Counted from the first letter of the stretch, positions 35,085 to 43,877 are shown. The stretch: DNA of 64,000 bases from PALSA-188 sp963720075 (GCA_963720075.1 CAVREG010000016.1:1-64000); one strand, 5' to 3'. Translations and numbers: made by a program. The notes: generated by a model not told the origin, from the letters alone.

Positions 35085-35624
35085 ATGAGCGCCGCCGACT
35101 GGATCATTGTTGCAGTGCTTTTGGTGTCCGTAATTCAGGCGGCGAGTTCGGGCTTTTTTCAGGAGGCCTTTGGAATCGCGGGTCTGGTATGTGGGTATTT
35201 ACTGGCTGCGTGGCAGTATCACCGCGTGGCAGAGCATTTTGCTCCATATCTGAAGTCCATGTGGCTGGGGGAGATCGTCGGTTTTCTGGCAATTTTTTTG
35301 GGGATCATGATTTTGGCGGGCATCGCCGGGCGGATCGCTCGCTGGCTCGTCCACGAAGCTGGCCTGAGCATTTTCGACCGGATTCTCGGCGGGGCGCTCG
35401 GCTTGGTCCGTGGCGGGTTGATGATTGCGATAGTGCTTATGAGCATGACGGCATTCACGCCAACATCGAAGTGGCTGGAAGGCTCGGCGTTCGCGCCTTA
35501 TTTCGTGCTTGTAGGGCGCGCGGCGGTCTGGGTGGCGCCGTCGGAGTTAAGATCAAAGTTTTATCAGGGGTTGGATTTGTTGCATCAGGGACCGCCGCCG
35601 TCCCAGAAGGCGCAGCACAGTTAA
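35085..35624 (+). CDS. cvpA: CvpA family membrane protein
   Basis: Small inner-membrane protein of the CvpA (colicin V production) family; its role is not settled, with links to envelope stress and purine metabolism. The 179-residue chain has four predicted helices: residues about 5-22, 28-45, 62-82 and 103-122. The glycine-rich GGALGLVRGGLMIAIV block is typical for the family. Two overlapping start codons are possible because a second long frame (35078) runs in parallel; hydrophobicity favours the frame given here. It probably shares the purC transcript. Confidence 0.85.
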   Translation: MSAADWIIVAVLLVSVIQAASSGFFQEAFGIAGLVCGYLLAAWQYHRVAEHFAPYLKSMWLGEIVGFLAIFLGIMILAGIAGRIARWLVHEAGLSIFDRILGGALGLVRGGLMIAIVLMSMTAFTPTSKWLEGSAFAPYFVLVGRAAVWVAPSELRSKFYQGLDLLHQGPPPSQKAQHS

Positions 35625-35653
35625 GTTAAGTTCGATCAAGAAAGAGAGACACC

Positions 35654-35932
35654 GTGAGAGATCAGCTCGAAGCACTCATCATGCAGATGTATAAGAGCAA
35701 CATCCTTTATTCCGAGGCAGTGCGTGAGTTCAAGAAGCGGTTTATTCTGACGGTTTTGCAGGAGAACAACGGCAACCAATGCCGCGCCGCCCGCCAACTC
35801 GATATGCACCGCAATACGCTAAGCCGCACGATCACTGAGCTAAAGATTGACGTTCGTCAATTGCGCGACGGAGTCAAGCGTCCGCCACGAAGCGCCCGAC
35901 TCTCGCCCTACGAGAAGAAAGTCGCCCGATAG
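35654..35932 (+). CDS. Fis-type helix-turn-helix protein
   Basis: A 92-residue protein starting at a GTG after an AAAGAGAG ribosome binding site. Residues about 32-62 form a Fis-family DNA-binding domain: ILTVLQENNGNQCRAARQL is followed by the recognition helix DMHRNTLSRTI. The N-terminal 25 residues are helical (possible dimerisation) and the tail is basic. It lacks the AAA+ domain of NtrC-type proteins, so it is a stand-alone regulator or nucleoid protein. It follows cvpA by about 30 bases and is closed by a terminator beyond a repeat element. Confidence 0.8.
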   Translation: MRDQLEALIMQMYKSNILYSEAVREFKKRFILTVLQENNGNQCRAARQLDMHRNTLSRTITELKIDVRQLRDGVKRPPRSARLSPYEKKVAR

Positions 35933-35934
35933 GG

Positions 35935-36104
35935 TAGTGGCTCAGTTTGAACAAATTCCTCGACGTCATCCTGAGGGACTTCAGTCCCGATGATCTCGCG
36001 CGCGTCACAGTTGCTGTTGTTTAGCGCGTATCCGCTACACGCGTGATCCCTCGCAAGCTCGGATGACGCCTCAGATTAAGGCAGAAATTCAAACTGAGCC
36101 ATTC
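35935..36104. repeat. long inverted-repeat element with 13-bp perfect ends
   Basis: The ends are GGCTCAGTTTGAA (35939-35951) and TTCAAACTGAGCC (36088-36100), perfect reverse complements. Inside them lies a second pair, CGTCATCC (35961-35968) and GGATGACG (36061-36068), plus the CATCCTGAGG sequence also seen near 11.92 kb. The length of about 165 bases, terminal inverted repeats and lack of coding content resemble a MITE or composite REP element. Confidence 0.75.
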
Positions 36105-36137
36105 CCCGCGATAGAGATTGATTTACACTATCCTGCC

Positions 36138-36166
36138 GTAGAGGCGAGGTCTCTACAGACTTTTTT
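36138..36166 (+). terminator. intrinsic terminator
   Basis: GTAGAG (36138-36143) pairs with CTCTAC (36151-36156) around a seven-base loop; a run of six T follows at 36161-36166. It would end transcription from the purC-cvpA-Fis unit after the repeat element. Confidence 0.7.
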
Positions 36167-36285
36167 GATTATTTTTTCTAGAAGTTCCTTATTGAAACCC
36201 CTCGGCTGATCGGCGCTGGCGGCAACCTCTTCTTCCGAACGATAGTGCATGCGACCGAAGTGACGGCGTAATTCGGCCGCTCCCG

Positions 36286-36813
36286 ATGTCCAATGAAGGC
36301 GTGGGAAGAGCGAACTGGGTTGGCACAATTTTACTATTGCTTTGTCCGGTGGCCGCCATCGCCGGAGAAAACGGCGCGATTCCAGATGCAGCCTCATCGC
36401 TTCTATCCGCGAACGCCGCAACGAACGCCAATTCGGCCGATTATTTTGTCGCCTCGCCGCTGGCATCCGAGCATGGGCGAGTGATTGACAGAAAATTCCT
36501 AATCCTCTCCGCAGTCTCTACCGCAGCGATTTTTGGCGATTCGTACACCACAACCTGGATCGGAAACAACTATCACTCACGCGGGCCGGGGCCCTGCACG
36601 GTAGAGGGCGGGGAGCCACAGCTTTATGGACTTCATCCCACGGTGGCGCGAGCCTATGCGGTTGGGGCGGTTTTGAGCGGTGGCTCCATCGCAGTGAGTT
36701 TTCTGGCAAAAAAATACTTGCCATCAAAGATGAAGTGGATCTGGCCAGGCGCATTCCTCTACGAAACCAGCATCAGCGTTCGTGGATTCAGCACGAATCT
36801 GGCACGGTGCTAG
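36286..36813 (+). CDS. hypothetical exported/membrane protein
   Basis: I do not recognise a family. The 175-residue product has a signal-like N-terminus (ILLLLCPVAAIAGENG, residues about 15-30) and two further hydrophobic stretches: FLILSAVSTAAIFGDSY (about 70-86) and YAVGAVLSGGSIAVSFLA (about 124-141). A conserved-looking tract with PGPCTVEGG and several Trp/Tyr residues lies between. It ends just before the convergent thiolase gene. Confidence 0.6.
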   Translation: MSNEGVGRANWVGTILLLLCPVAAIAGENGAIPDAASSLLSANAATNANSADYFVASPLASEHGRVIDRKFLILSAVSTAAIFGDSYTTTWIGNNYHSRGPGPCTVEGGEPQLYGLHPTVARAYAVGAVLSGGSIAVSFLAKKYLPSKMKWIWPGAFLYETSISVRGFSTNLARC

Positions 36814-36844
36814 CGCATCTTGTTCAAAGTTTGCTCCTGGAGCC

Positions 36845-38107
36845 TTACCGCTTGGGTACGGCAGTCTCGGCATTTTCTACGAGCATTGCGATTCCCTGAC
36901 CCCCACCGATGCAAGCGGATGCGATTCCATAGCGCCCGCCGGAGTGCCTCAATTCGCGAGCAAGCGTAATCGCCAAGCGTACACCGGTCGCGCCCAAAGG
37001 GTGTCCGATGGCGATAGCCCCGCCATTAACGTTGAGCTTGCCATGATCAATCCCAAGTTCCCTTTCGCAGACGAGCACTTGGGCGCCAAAGGCCTCGTTG
37101 ATCTCAAAGCGATCAATCTGGTCCAGTTTGAGTCCAGTACTATCGAGCAGACTTCGGATCGCGGCAACCGGGCCGATTCCCATGATTTCTGGAGGCACAC
37201 CTATAGCAACGCCTGCGATGACTTTCGCAAGAGGCTTCTTTGCATGTTCACGTATAAAATTCCCAGAAGCCACGAGGGTTGCAGCCGCGCCGTCCACGAC
37301 TGCGGAACTATTTCCACCAGTCTGCACTCCGCCAAAGGCCGGACGGATCTTAGCGAGGACTTCTATCGGCGAGGGTCGGATGTGACTGTCTTCCCCGAAT
37401 GATTCGATGGGCTTCGGAAGACGAATGCCGCGGGGATTGAATCCAGGACAATCGAACGTTTCATTTACGACCGGCACAATCTCACCACTGAGAAAACAAC
37501 GCTTCTGAGCGGCTAAAGCACGTGCAAAGCTGTCAGCAGCAAAACAATCTACTTCTTCGCGCGAAATGTTGTGGCGCTTCGCCAAGTTTTCTGCCGTGCC
37601 ACCCATAGTCACATTTGCACAAGGGTCCAGCAGCGCTTCCCACAAAAAATCCTTGAACTCCACTTGGCCCATCCGAAATCCGCCGCGGTGCGTATAGGCC
37701 GCGATGGGATTGCGAGACATGGATTCTGTGCCAACGCCGAGTATCAAGTCTGCTTTCCCGAGTTTGATTAAGTCGGCTGCCTGCAAAATCAATTCAATGC
37801 CAGTTCCGCAAACGCGCTGCACAAGATGGGACGGCACTTCGATCGGGACGCCAGAATAGATGCCGATATGACGAGGGAGCATGTAAGCGTCGAAGCTGGC
37901 TTGAGCCATGCTGCCGGCGATGACGGCGTCCACATCGTCGGGTGAAATGGCGGAGCGTCGAAACACCTCTCTCGCGACCTTGATTCCGAGATCAATCGGC
38001 GAGACTAACCCAAGAACCGTGTTGTAATCGGCGAAGGGCGTGCGTGCGCCGTCCACCAGCCAAATGTCGTCGTACTGTGACAATAACCCTTTAGCGCGAC
38101 GGCTCAT
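36845..38107 (-). CDS. thiolase (acetyl-CoA C-acyltransferase)
   Basis: Thiolase that cleaves 3-oxoacyl-CoA or condenses acyl-CoAs. The start at 38107 (MSRRAKGLLSQYDDIWLVDG) suits the family; the frame extends 13 codons further upstream. The nucleophilic cysteine is in VQRVCGTGIE, the second active-site block in GGAIAIGHPLGATG (His) and the third in ASACIGGGQG (Cys). Length 420 residues. It is divergent from the protocatechuate dioxygenase genes, so beta-ketoadipyl-CoA thiolase (PcaF-like) is an attractive guess, but substrate cannot be read from the sequence. Confidence 0.9.
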   Translation of the reverse strand: MSRRAKGLLSQYDDIWLVDGARTPFADYNTVLGLVSPIDLGIKVAREVFRRSAISPDDVDAVIAGSMAQASFDAYMLPRHIGIYSGVPIEVPSHLVQRVCGTGIELILQAADLIKLGKADLILGVGTESMSRNPIAAYTHRGGFRMGQVEFKDFLWEALLDPCANVTMGGTAENLAKRHNISREEVDCFAADSFARALAAQKRCFLSGEIVPVVNETFDCPGFNPRGIRLPKPIESFGEDSHIRPSPIEVLAKIRPAFGGVQTGGNSSAVVDGAAATLVASGNFIREHAKKPLAKVIAGVAIGVPPEIMGIGPVAAIRSLLDSTGLKLDQIDRFEINEAFGAQVLVCERELGIDHGKLNVNGGAIAIGHPLGATGVRLAITLARELRHSGGRYGIASACIGGGQGIAMLVENAETAVPKR

Positions 38108-38245
38108 GCCACTCCCTTGTTGAACTCGGCCCAACCGAACAGCCAACTGGGACCGTCCCTACGAAATGCTCTGATTCGATTATTGAACATAAATTGAACC
38201 GCAAAACCCTGGCTGACAAAGCGCCTTGCGTTACCATAAGATTTG

Positions 38246-39001
38246 ATGCGCTCTCGCCGCGGGAATATGGCTATGGAGAATTTAACCACTAAAGCTTCGG
38301 CCGTCACTCCTTATCGGCGATATGAGTACGGCACCCAGCCGGAGGCCCTTTATGAACCCTATCGCTCCACGATCCGCCGTGCACCAAATAATCCCTTAAT
38401 CTTCCTTCCCCATACTCTGTCCGAGGTGACCGGCCCGGTTTTTGGACATGGAAGTATTGGCGAAACTGATAACGATCTTACTCGCCAACACGAAGGCGAA
38501 CCACTAGGCGAGCGCATCACGGTAACGGGAAGAGTGTTGGACAGCAATGGACGTCCGGTTCCGCGAGCGTTAATTGAGATCTGGCAGGCGAATTCTGCCG
38601 GCCGTTATGTCCATGTGAAAGACCAGCATCCCGCGCCACTCGATCCGAACTTTAATGGCGCGGGACGCGCGCTCACGGATGAAAATGGGGCTTATCGGTT
38701 TATTACGATCAAGCCGGGTGCTTATCCATGGCTCAATCACGATAACGCATGGCGTCCGGCGCATATCCACTTTTCGATTTTCGGAAGATCATTCATTTCC
38801 CGTTTGGTGACGCAGATGTATTTCCCCAACGACCCCTTGCTGGCGTTCGATCCCGTTTACCAATCCGTGCCAGATGAAAAGGCGCGGCAGCGCATGATTT
38901 CGAGATTTGACCTCGAAACGACACAACCCCAGTGGGCGCTTGGCTATAAGTTTGACATCGTGCTGCGCGGCCCTGACTCGACATTGTTCGAGCAAGTATG
39001 A
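38246..39001 (+). CDS. pcaH: protocatechuate 3,4-dioxygenase, beta subunit
   Basis: Intradiol ring-cleaving dioxygenase subunit that holds the non-haem iron; splits protocatechuate to beta-carboxy-cis,cis-muconate. Iron ligands are visible as Tyr in AGRYVHVKD, Tyr in KPGAYPW, and two His in WRPAHIHFS, as expected for the catalytic beta subunit. The N-terminal TPYRRYEYGTQPE and the long loop before TGRVLD are typical. The start is uncertain: ATG at 38246, 38267 or 38273, none with a strong ribosome binding site. It overlaps pcaG by four bases (ATGA), so the two are coupled. Confidence 0.9.
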   Translation: MRSRRGNMAMENLTTKASAVTPYRRYEYGTQPEALYEPYRSTIRRAPNNPLIFLPHTLSEVTGPVFGHGSIGETDNDLTRQHEGEPLGERITVTGRVLDSNGRPVPRALIEIWQANSAGRYVHVKDQHPAPLDPNFNGAGRALTDENGAYRFITIKPGAYPWLNHDNAWRPAHIHFSIFGRSFISRLVTQMYFPNDPLLAFDPVYQSVPDEKARQRMISRFDLETTQPQWALGYKFDIVLRGPDSTLFEQV

Positions 39002-39573
39002 GAATGGTTCCCACTCCATCGCAGACAGTTGGCCCATTTTTCTCTTTCGGATTGACGGAGGGTAGAGGTTGCGTGAGCTGCATCGCTGGTTCGCAAGCTA
39101 AGGGAGAGCGCGCCCTCCTTACATGCCGGGTGTTGGACGGCGACGGCGTGCCGGTTCCGGATGCCATGATCGAAGTTTGGCAAGCTGACGCAAATGGAAA
39201 ATATAATCATCCCGATGATCCGCAATGCACCAGCGCCGATCCTAGCTGCACCGGCTTTGGACGAATGGGCACGTCGGAAGATGGCGCTTGCGAATTCGAC
39301 ACGATCAAGCCCGGCAGGGTGCCAGGGCTTGGCGGTGCGTTGCAAGCACCGCACCTGAACGTAGCGGTGTTCGCTCGCGGCATGCTGAAGCAGCTCTATA
39401 CGCGCTTGTATTTCGCCAATGATCCCGCCAATGAAGAAGACTCTGTTTTGAAATTAGTTCCTGAGCAACGTCGTGCAACTCTTATGGCGCTGCCAGATGA
39501 CCGGCGCGAAGGTTGCTGGAGGTTCGACATCCGTCTTCAAGGTGAGGGCGAGACCGTCTTCTTCGACGTTTAG
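38998..39573 (+). CDS. pcaG: protocatechuate 3,4-dioxygenase, alpha subunit
   Basis: Structural partner of PcaH in the alpha-beta complex. The 191-residue protein shows SQTVGPFFSFGLTE near the start, VLDGDGVPVPDAMIEVWQAD and RLYFAND, matching the beta subunit's fold, but the iron-binding Tyr/His set is replaced (HLNVAVFARG instead of HIHFS), as in known alpha subunits. Its ATG sits inside the pcaH stop region, which implies translational coupling and equal stoichiometry. Confidence 0.9.
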   Translation: MRMVPTPSQTVGPFFSFGLTEGRGCVSCIAGSQAKGERALLTCRVLDGDGVPVPDAMIEVWQADANGKYNHPDDPQCTSADPSCTGFGRMGTSEDGACEFDTIKPGRVPGLGGALQAPHLNVAVFARGMLKQLYTRLYFANDPANEEDSVLKLVPEQRRATLMALPDDRREGCWRFDIRLQGEGETVFFDV

Positions 39574-39666
39574 TTCTGCGCTGAAAGCGATCTCTCAAAA
39601 CTCTGGTCTTTGAGAACGATGACGCTGTTTCACTAAAAGGGAAATCAAACTGACAGAAACCGGGTT

Positions 39667-41355
39667 TTAGTGATGCGGCTGCACTTCGACCGCTTCGGGC
39701 AACTGCACCGAATGTCCCGGCCGATCGCTGACGGTGATTGGCTCTCCATTTTTCACGTAAGGTTCGATCACGGTGGGCAACGACCAATCCAAGTCCCAGC
39801 CATCCTCAATCGCCACTGCCGTGTATGAGCCGGGCACCACGCCTTGCAAGCTGAAACTGCCGTCCAAATCGCTTTGGTCTCGGCGGAACAACTCGCGATT
39901 CGGCTCAGGATCTTTTGGCACCAAGACCACCATCGCGCCGGCGGCTCCTGTTCCGGCGCGTTTTGCAAATCCTTCCACCTTCACCATCCCTGCAACTAGG
40001 GATAGTGAAAGGGTAAGCGAGGAACCGGGCGGAATATTCAGAAAAGGGCCCGCTGTGACAGTGCCTTCCGAGGAAATTGTTACAACGGAGTAGGGTTTCA
40101 CGCCGGTCATACCGCCAGCCATGGCGAAGACATTGTATTTTCCAGGGCTGACGCTTGCGAAACTTGCCTCGCCCTTCTCATTCACCGTTTCAATAACTCC
40201 GTTGTTTGTTCCATCGGCAGGCTGGAGCCGAAGGTAAAGCTGACTTGGAAGTTTCGACTCTCCCAATACTTGCACGGAGGCTTTCACCGTACTGAACACC
40301 TCACCTTTTACCTCGCTCAAATCTTGCCCGTCGGTGGCTATATCAACGTCACTTGGCGATGATCCCGGCCACCTGATTTTGTATCGGCCTGGTGAAATAC
40401 CCACCATCTCGAAAACACCCGGAGAGATACCGCGGATTTCAGTCATCGGATCAAGTTCTGCCCCACCGATCCCTAATTTTTGAAAAGACGGCGTTACTCC
40501 GAAGCCATTCTCGTGATTATCCGCCGCACGAAAAATCAAATGCAAAGCTGGCACCGGGCTGAGATGAATCTCAGCTTGTGCATCATCTCCGCCTTTGACG
40601 GCGATGGGCGTCGCGGAATCGGCGTCGGTCGTGTCCCCAAAGTACGTGGGTGGATATACGACGTCGAACGAGCGCATGTCGTTTGCGGATGGGTCTTCCG
40701 CCCCGTCCGCTCGCACCGAGGCCGGATGCACCGCGTACCAGGGCGTCGCTGTGACTCCAACGAAATACGTCCCGGGATCGAGCCGGGTGAATTCGCAAGA
40801 ACCAAGATCGTCCGTCGAGGCACTCCTAAAACTCGCAGTCCTTTCAACGCCAGTACTACGATCCTGGCGATAGAGCATGACCGAAGCCTTTCTCACCGGT
40901 TCAGACGATTCGTCAGTAACTTTCACGGAGACCATCGCCGCCGGCGGCAATCGCAAAATAAGGTCTTCGGTTGGCACATCAGCACCGGTGACGATGGCCG
41001 TCGAGAATTGTTCATGCTGGTTGTAACCCTGCGGGATGAATCCCTGTTTTGCTCCCTCCAGCGCATACTTCCCTTTTGCCACCTGATTGAATTCAAATTG
41101 TCCAGTGTCAGAGCTGGCCGTCCACTGCTTGCTTTGAGGATTTCTTGCATCGGTGAGAATGATGTGAGCTCGCGCCAGCGGATGTCCATCCACAGCGCTA
41201 ACTACCCTTCCGGCCACTCGAAATGTCGCGGGGTTCGTCTGCGGTTGCTGATTAGGGCCCGGGGTCTGTGCCTCAATGACCCCAGGCACACATAGCTCCG
41301 AAAGAATAAGAAGGGTGCCCAGCAAGCGGTGGATCGGCTTAGTTCGCATCGTCAT
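39667..41355 (-). CDS. secreted protein with carboxypeptidase regulatory-like domains
   Basis: Exported protein of 562 residues with a signal peptide (RLLGTLLILSELCVPGVIEAQ, split here by an alternative ATG two codons in) and several beta-sandwich modules. The CarboxypepD_reg pattern is clear at the start (RVAGRVVSAVDGHPLARA, then TGQFEFNQVAKGKYAL) and again near the C-terminus (SLQGVVPGSYTAVAIEDG). Such proteins are abundant in Acidobacteriota; function unknown, perhaps glycan or protein binding at the surface. It follows a paralogue whose stop codon lies inside its own first codons, so both are cotranscribed. Confidence 0.8.
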   Translation of the reverse strand: MTMRTKPIHRLLGTLLILSELCVPGVIEAQTPGPNQQPQTNPATFRVAGRVVSAVDGHPLARAHIILTDARNPQSKQWTASSDTGQFEFNQVAKGKYALEGAKQGFIPQGYNQHEQFSTAIVTGADVPTEDLILRLPPAAMVSVKVTDESSEPVRKASVMLYRQDRSTGVERTASFRSASTDDLGSCEFTRLDPGTYFVGVTATPWYAVHPASVRADGAEDPSANDMRSFDVVYPPTYFGDTTDADSATPIAVKGGDDAQAEIHLSPVPALHLIFRAADNHENGFGVTPSFQKLGIGGAELDPMTEIRGISPGVFEMVGISPGRYKIRWPGSSPSDVDIATDGQDLSEVKGEVFSTVKASVQVLGESKLPSQLYLRLQPADGTNNGVIETVNEKGEASFASVSPGKYNVFAMAGGMTGVKPYSVVTISSEGTVTAGPFLNIPPGSSLTLSLSLVAGMVKVEGFAKRAGTGAAGAMVVLVPKDPEPNRELFRRDQSDLDGSFSLQGVVPGSYTAVAIEDGWDLDWSLPTVIEPYVKNGEPITVSDRPGHSVQLPEAVEVQPHH

Positions 41356-43072
41356 CCGCCGTTGAGATCAACTGAAGCTGCAAATGTTCCTTCTGCCCTG
41401 CAACTAGACTGACAAGCTGTCCCTTCGATTCGCAAGCACGCATCGCTCTCGGATTCCGGTACTCGAGATCGTTCCGCTGATGTTTGAAAGCTAACACGCG
41501 ATATTCGCCGGGAGGAATTTGAGGTGAATTGAATTTTCCATCCGGAGACACCCAGAGCTGAGTGAACCGGGCTGGGCTGTCAGGCTGCGGAACGCAATAA
41601 ACGTATGCAAATGGCGCGGACATAATAGGCGACGCCCGGCCCGGTAAAGAATTGGACCCATCAAGTGCACCGCTCGCGCCTTCTATGCTTCCATCAAGCG
41701 AAGCAGTATCGTCGCGCATCGTTATCTCAATTGGGGAGCTCGATCCCCCAGGGCCCACAACCAGCGGCTGATGCAGAAGGTCCGATCCGCCGGATGTGAC
41801 TGACGCCGCATATCCCCTGGATGAATTGACTCGCACCCAGTAGCGGCCCGGTTCAACGTTATCAATGGCCAGCGATTCGTCGTTTGGGCCTCTGGGAGGA
41901 CGAAGGCCTCCCCCGCGCTGTCCAAAATCTGACGCCGGCTCCAACATCACACTAAGATATTGGTGCCGCGACCTCGTGAAATTCGCTCCGGGCAGACCGC
42001 TGAAAACAATGGCGCGATTCTGCTCCGGGGGCGTCTGCGTGAACTCTTCCGTGACCTGAATGGGAATTGTCCCGTTTGGCAAGAGCGTCAATTGGCCACT
42101 TTGTGCTGGACCATTTGCGACTCGAAGACTCATCAGACCTGTTGCACTCTGCTGCGAAAAGGTCGAGGCTTCGACTACATAAATTCCATTTGGCAGACCT
42201 CCGCGAATGGTGTGGTCGAACCCGTTGTAACCGAGAGAGTATCCGGGTGCTCCGTCGCCTCGCGCGGAGATATTCACATTGACCCCGGTACCCGCCGGGG
42301 GAGCGTTTGTGAGCGAAATTTTGACTGGATAATACTGTCGCCGTGCCAGGGAAAAATCAGCCTCAAAGATCTTCCCCGCCGATAAATGAATTGTGCTGGC
42401 ACCAAGAAAATCAGAGGCTTCGGGAAAATATACCGGCGGGTATGCATATTGTTTTCCGCGGATAACATCCGCCGGATCGCGATCTCCCACCTCATGCGTT
42501 CCCACGCGATAATCGCCGGCGTAAAGTTCGACAAAACGAAACTCGCCTTTCGAGTTTGTGGTGGCGACCTCGCGGGGACTCCAGTGCGCAAGTCCATCGC
42601 GCACTTCCTTCACAAATAATTGCACCTGGATTCCGTCTGCGAAATCGGTCGTATCGAGAGCAATCCTGCCCATCAAGATGGCTTCGGGGATCAATGGGAT
42701 CGTGAGATCGTTCGTGTTCGAATTGACTTGAACGTTGCCGCGCCCGTTCCTGTCAGCGAGGAAGCCAGGCTTGCGGGCCATCAGTATGTTAGGTAAGAGC
42801 CTCAATCTTATGTGTTCCGCCTCGTCGCTTGCCTGCGGAAATGTTGCTGCGAAGTTCCCCTGATCGTCAGTCATAACTGCAAAACGATTATCCGGTAAAT
42901 ACACTTGAGCGCGTGCGATCGGCTCATGCGTGACGGTGTTGATTACCATGCCGCGGATAGAGATAGACTGATCAGGTTGGGGGTTTTGTCCTCGCGCTTG
43001 GCTGAGGCTTGCAAGCCAAACTGAGACCGCGAACAGATGAACCGAAAAAGTTCTACCGCTTCTCAGCAACAA
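41339..43072 (-). CDS. paralogous secreted protein with carboxypeptidase regulatory-like domains
   Basis: A 577-residue product with a signal peptide (SVHLFAVSVWLASLSQARGQ) and the same architecture as the downstream gene: SIRGMVINTVTHEPIARAQV, then GNFAATF in the first module, further beta-sandwich modules (GEFRFVELYAGDYRVG) and a C-terminal module (GKFNSPQIPPGEYRVLAF). Together the two genes look like a tandem duplication that has diverged. The start ATG at 43072 follows no close upstream gene, so it is the first gene of the pair. Confidence 0.8.
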   Translation of the reverse strand: MLLRSGRTFSVHLFAVSVWLASLSQARGQNPQPDQSISIRGMVINTVTHEPIARAQVYLPDNRFAVMTDDQGNFAATFPQASDEAEHIRLRLLPNILMARKPGFLADRNGRGNVQVNSNTNDLTIPLIPEAILMGRIALDTTDFADGIQVQLFVKEVRDGLAHWSPREVATTNSKGEFRFVELYAGDYRVGTHEVGDRDPADVIRGKQYAYPPVYFPEASDFLGASTIHLSAGKIFEADFSLARRQYYPVKISLTNAPPAGTGVNVNISARGDGAPGYSLGYNGFDHTIRGGLPNGIYVVEASTFSQQSATGLMSLRVANGPAQSGQLTLLPNGTIPIQVTEEFTQTPPEQNRAIVFSGLPGANFTRSRHQYLSVMLEPASDFGQRGGGLRPPRGPNDESLAIDNVEPGRYWVRVNSSRGYAASVTSGGSDLLHQPLVVGPGGSSSPIEITMRDDTASLDGSIEGASGALDGSNSLPGRASPIMSAPFAYVYCVPQPDSPARFTQLWVSPDGKFNSPQIPPGEYRVLAFKHQRNDLEYRNPRAMRACESKGQLVSLVAGQKEHLQLQLISTADDDAN

Positions 43073-43258
43073 ATTACTCCGGCTAGCCCCTGCTATTGTG
43101 GCCGAAATGCAGAGAACTTCAAACTGGGACCCGGGCCGTCCGTTATGATACGCGTGCCCCTTGCCCGCGACTCTGCACGTTCAGAATACTCGCTTCGACA
43201 ATCCAAAGCAGTGTAGTCTTAGAAGCCGACAATGGCGTCATCTTAACGAGGAGAACGA

Positions 43259-43609
43259 ATGAACAGCAAAGAGCATGACACAACCGATTCCGCAACCAAT
43301 CCCAAAGATGCGAAGGAACATTCAGACCACCCAGGCGAGCCTGTGATCGAAAGCGTTGCCCGGGGCATAGGGACCGCAATGGGAGTGGTCGCATCAACTG
43401 CGGCGAAAGTGATGGGCAAGTCTGAATCCGCTGCGGCCGAAACGAAGCACTCCCAAGCCAAGCCCAAAGAGAAGCCTCGGAAAAGTTCAAAGCCGCGCCC
43501 AGCCGCGAATGAGAATACGACCAAACTTTCAGCCAGCAGGATTGCCAAGAAGAAAAAGAAGCGGGCGGCGCACAGAAACAAGCTGAAGCGGTCCAACACC
43601 AAAGGATAG
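43259..43609 (+). CDS. lysine/alanine-rich small protein
   Basis: A 116-residue protein I cannot assign. The N-terminal 30 residues are polar, residues about 34-55 contain a glycine/alanine-rich segment (VARGIGTAMGVVASTAAKVMG) that might be a short amphipathic or membrane helix, and the C-terminus is strongly basic (KKKKKRAAHRNKLKR). The ribosome binding site ACGAGGAGA precedes the ATG. The basic tail suggests nucleic acid or membrane association; this is inference. Confidence 0.55.
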   Translation: MNSKEHDTTDSATNPKDAKEHSDHPGEPVIESVARGIGTAMGVVASTAAKVMGKSESAAAETKHSQAKPKEKPRKSSKPRPAANENTTKLSASRIAKKKKKRAAHRNKLKRSNTKG

Positions 43610-43637
43610 TGTTCTACAACTTTGCGCTCAAATGCCT

Positions 43638-43704
43638 GAGTGAAGCGAATGACCTATGAATTGACGCCTCAATGCATGGGTCATTCGCTTCGCTCAAGAT
43701 GACA
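43638..43704. repeat. 17-bp inverted repeat, TCATTCGCTTCGCTC type
   Basis: GAGTGAAGCGAATGACC (43638-43654) and GGTCATTCGCTTCGCTC (43679-43695) pair along 17 bases with a single mismatch. It lies just after the lysine-rich gene and belongs to the GTCATTCGAAGCG-like repeats also seen at 51.91 kb. Confidence 0.6.
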
Positions 43705-43786
43705 ACTTAGAGCCGGGGCGTGTTGTGGGGAAACTATAACCGGCCCCGGAGGCCAAAATTTACCCCGAATCCGCCATGCTTTCCGC

Positions 43787-43877
43787 AAAACAAAACGCCC
43801 CAGACTGTATAAGTCAGGGACGTTAGTTTGAACAGCCCTCCCCCGAGTACTGCTCACGAACAACCATACAGTTCTGG
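43787..43877 (-). ncRNA. candidate structured RNA, G-rich hairpin plus terminator (copy A)
   Basis: On the minus strand, a 6-bp stem GAGCAG/CTGTTC (43850-43855 with 43830-43835) encloses a loop containing GGGGGAGGG. An 11-12-bp intrinsic terminator hairpin follows (43795-43823) with a T-rich tail. Copy B at 55.8 kb has the same plan, the same loop and compensatory stem changes. Conserved bases continue upstream (ACT.T...GTTGT). It lies about 190 bases after the pntB stop, same strand. A 3'-UTR element or small RNA is likeliest. A further 8-bp perfect hairpin with loop TCCT (43950-43969) is just upstream. Confidence 0.55.
43795..43823 (-). terminator. intrinsic terminator of copy A element / pnt operon
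   Basis: Minus strand: ACGTCCCTGACT pairs with AGTCTGGGGCGT around a TATAC loop (one mismatch, one T-G wobble), followed by TTTGTTTT. Confidence 0.8.

Noticed and set aside
36782..37402. Plus-strand frame of 206 codons opposite the thiolase gene
   Set aside because: Shadow of the thiolase coding strand; no family resemblance.
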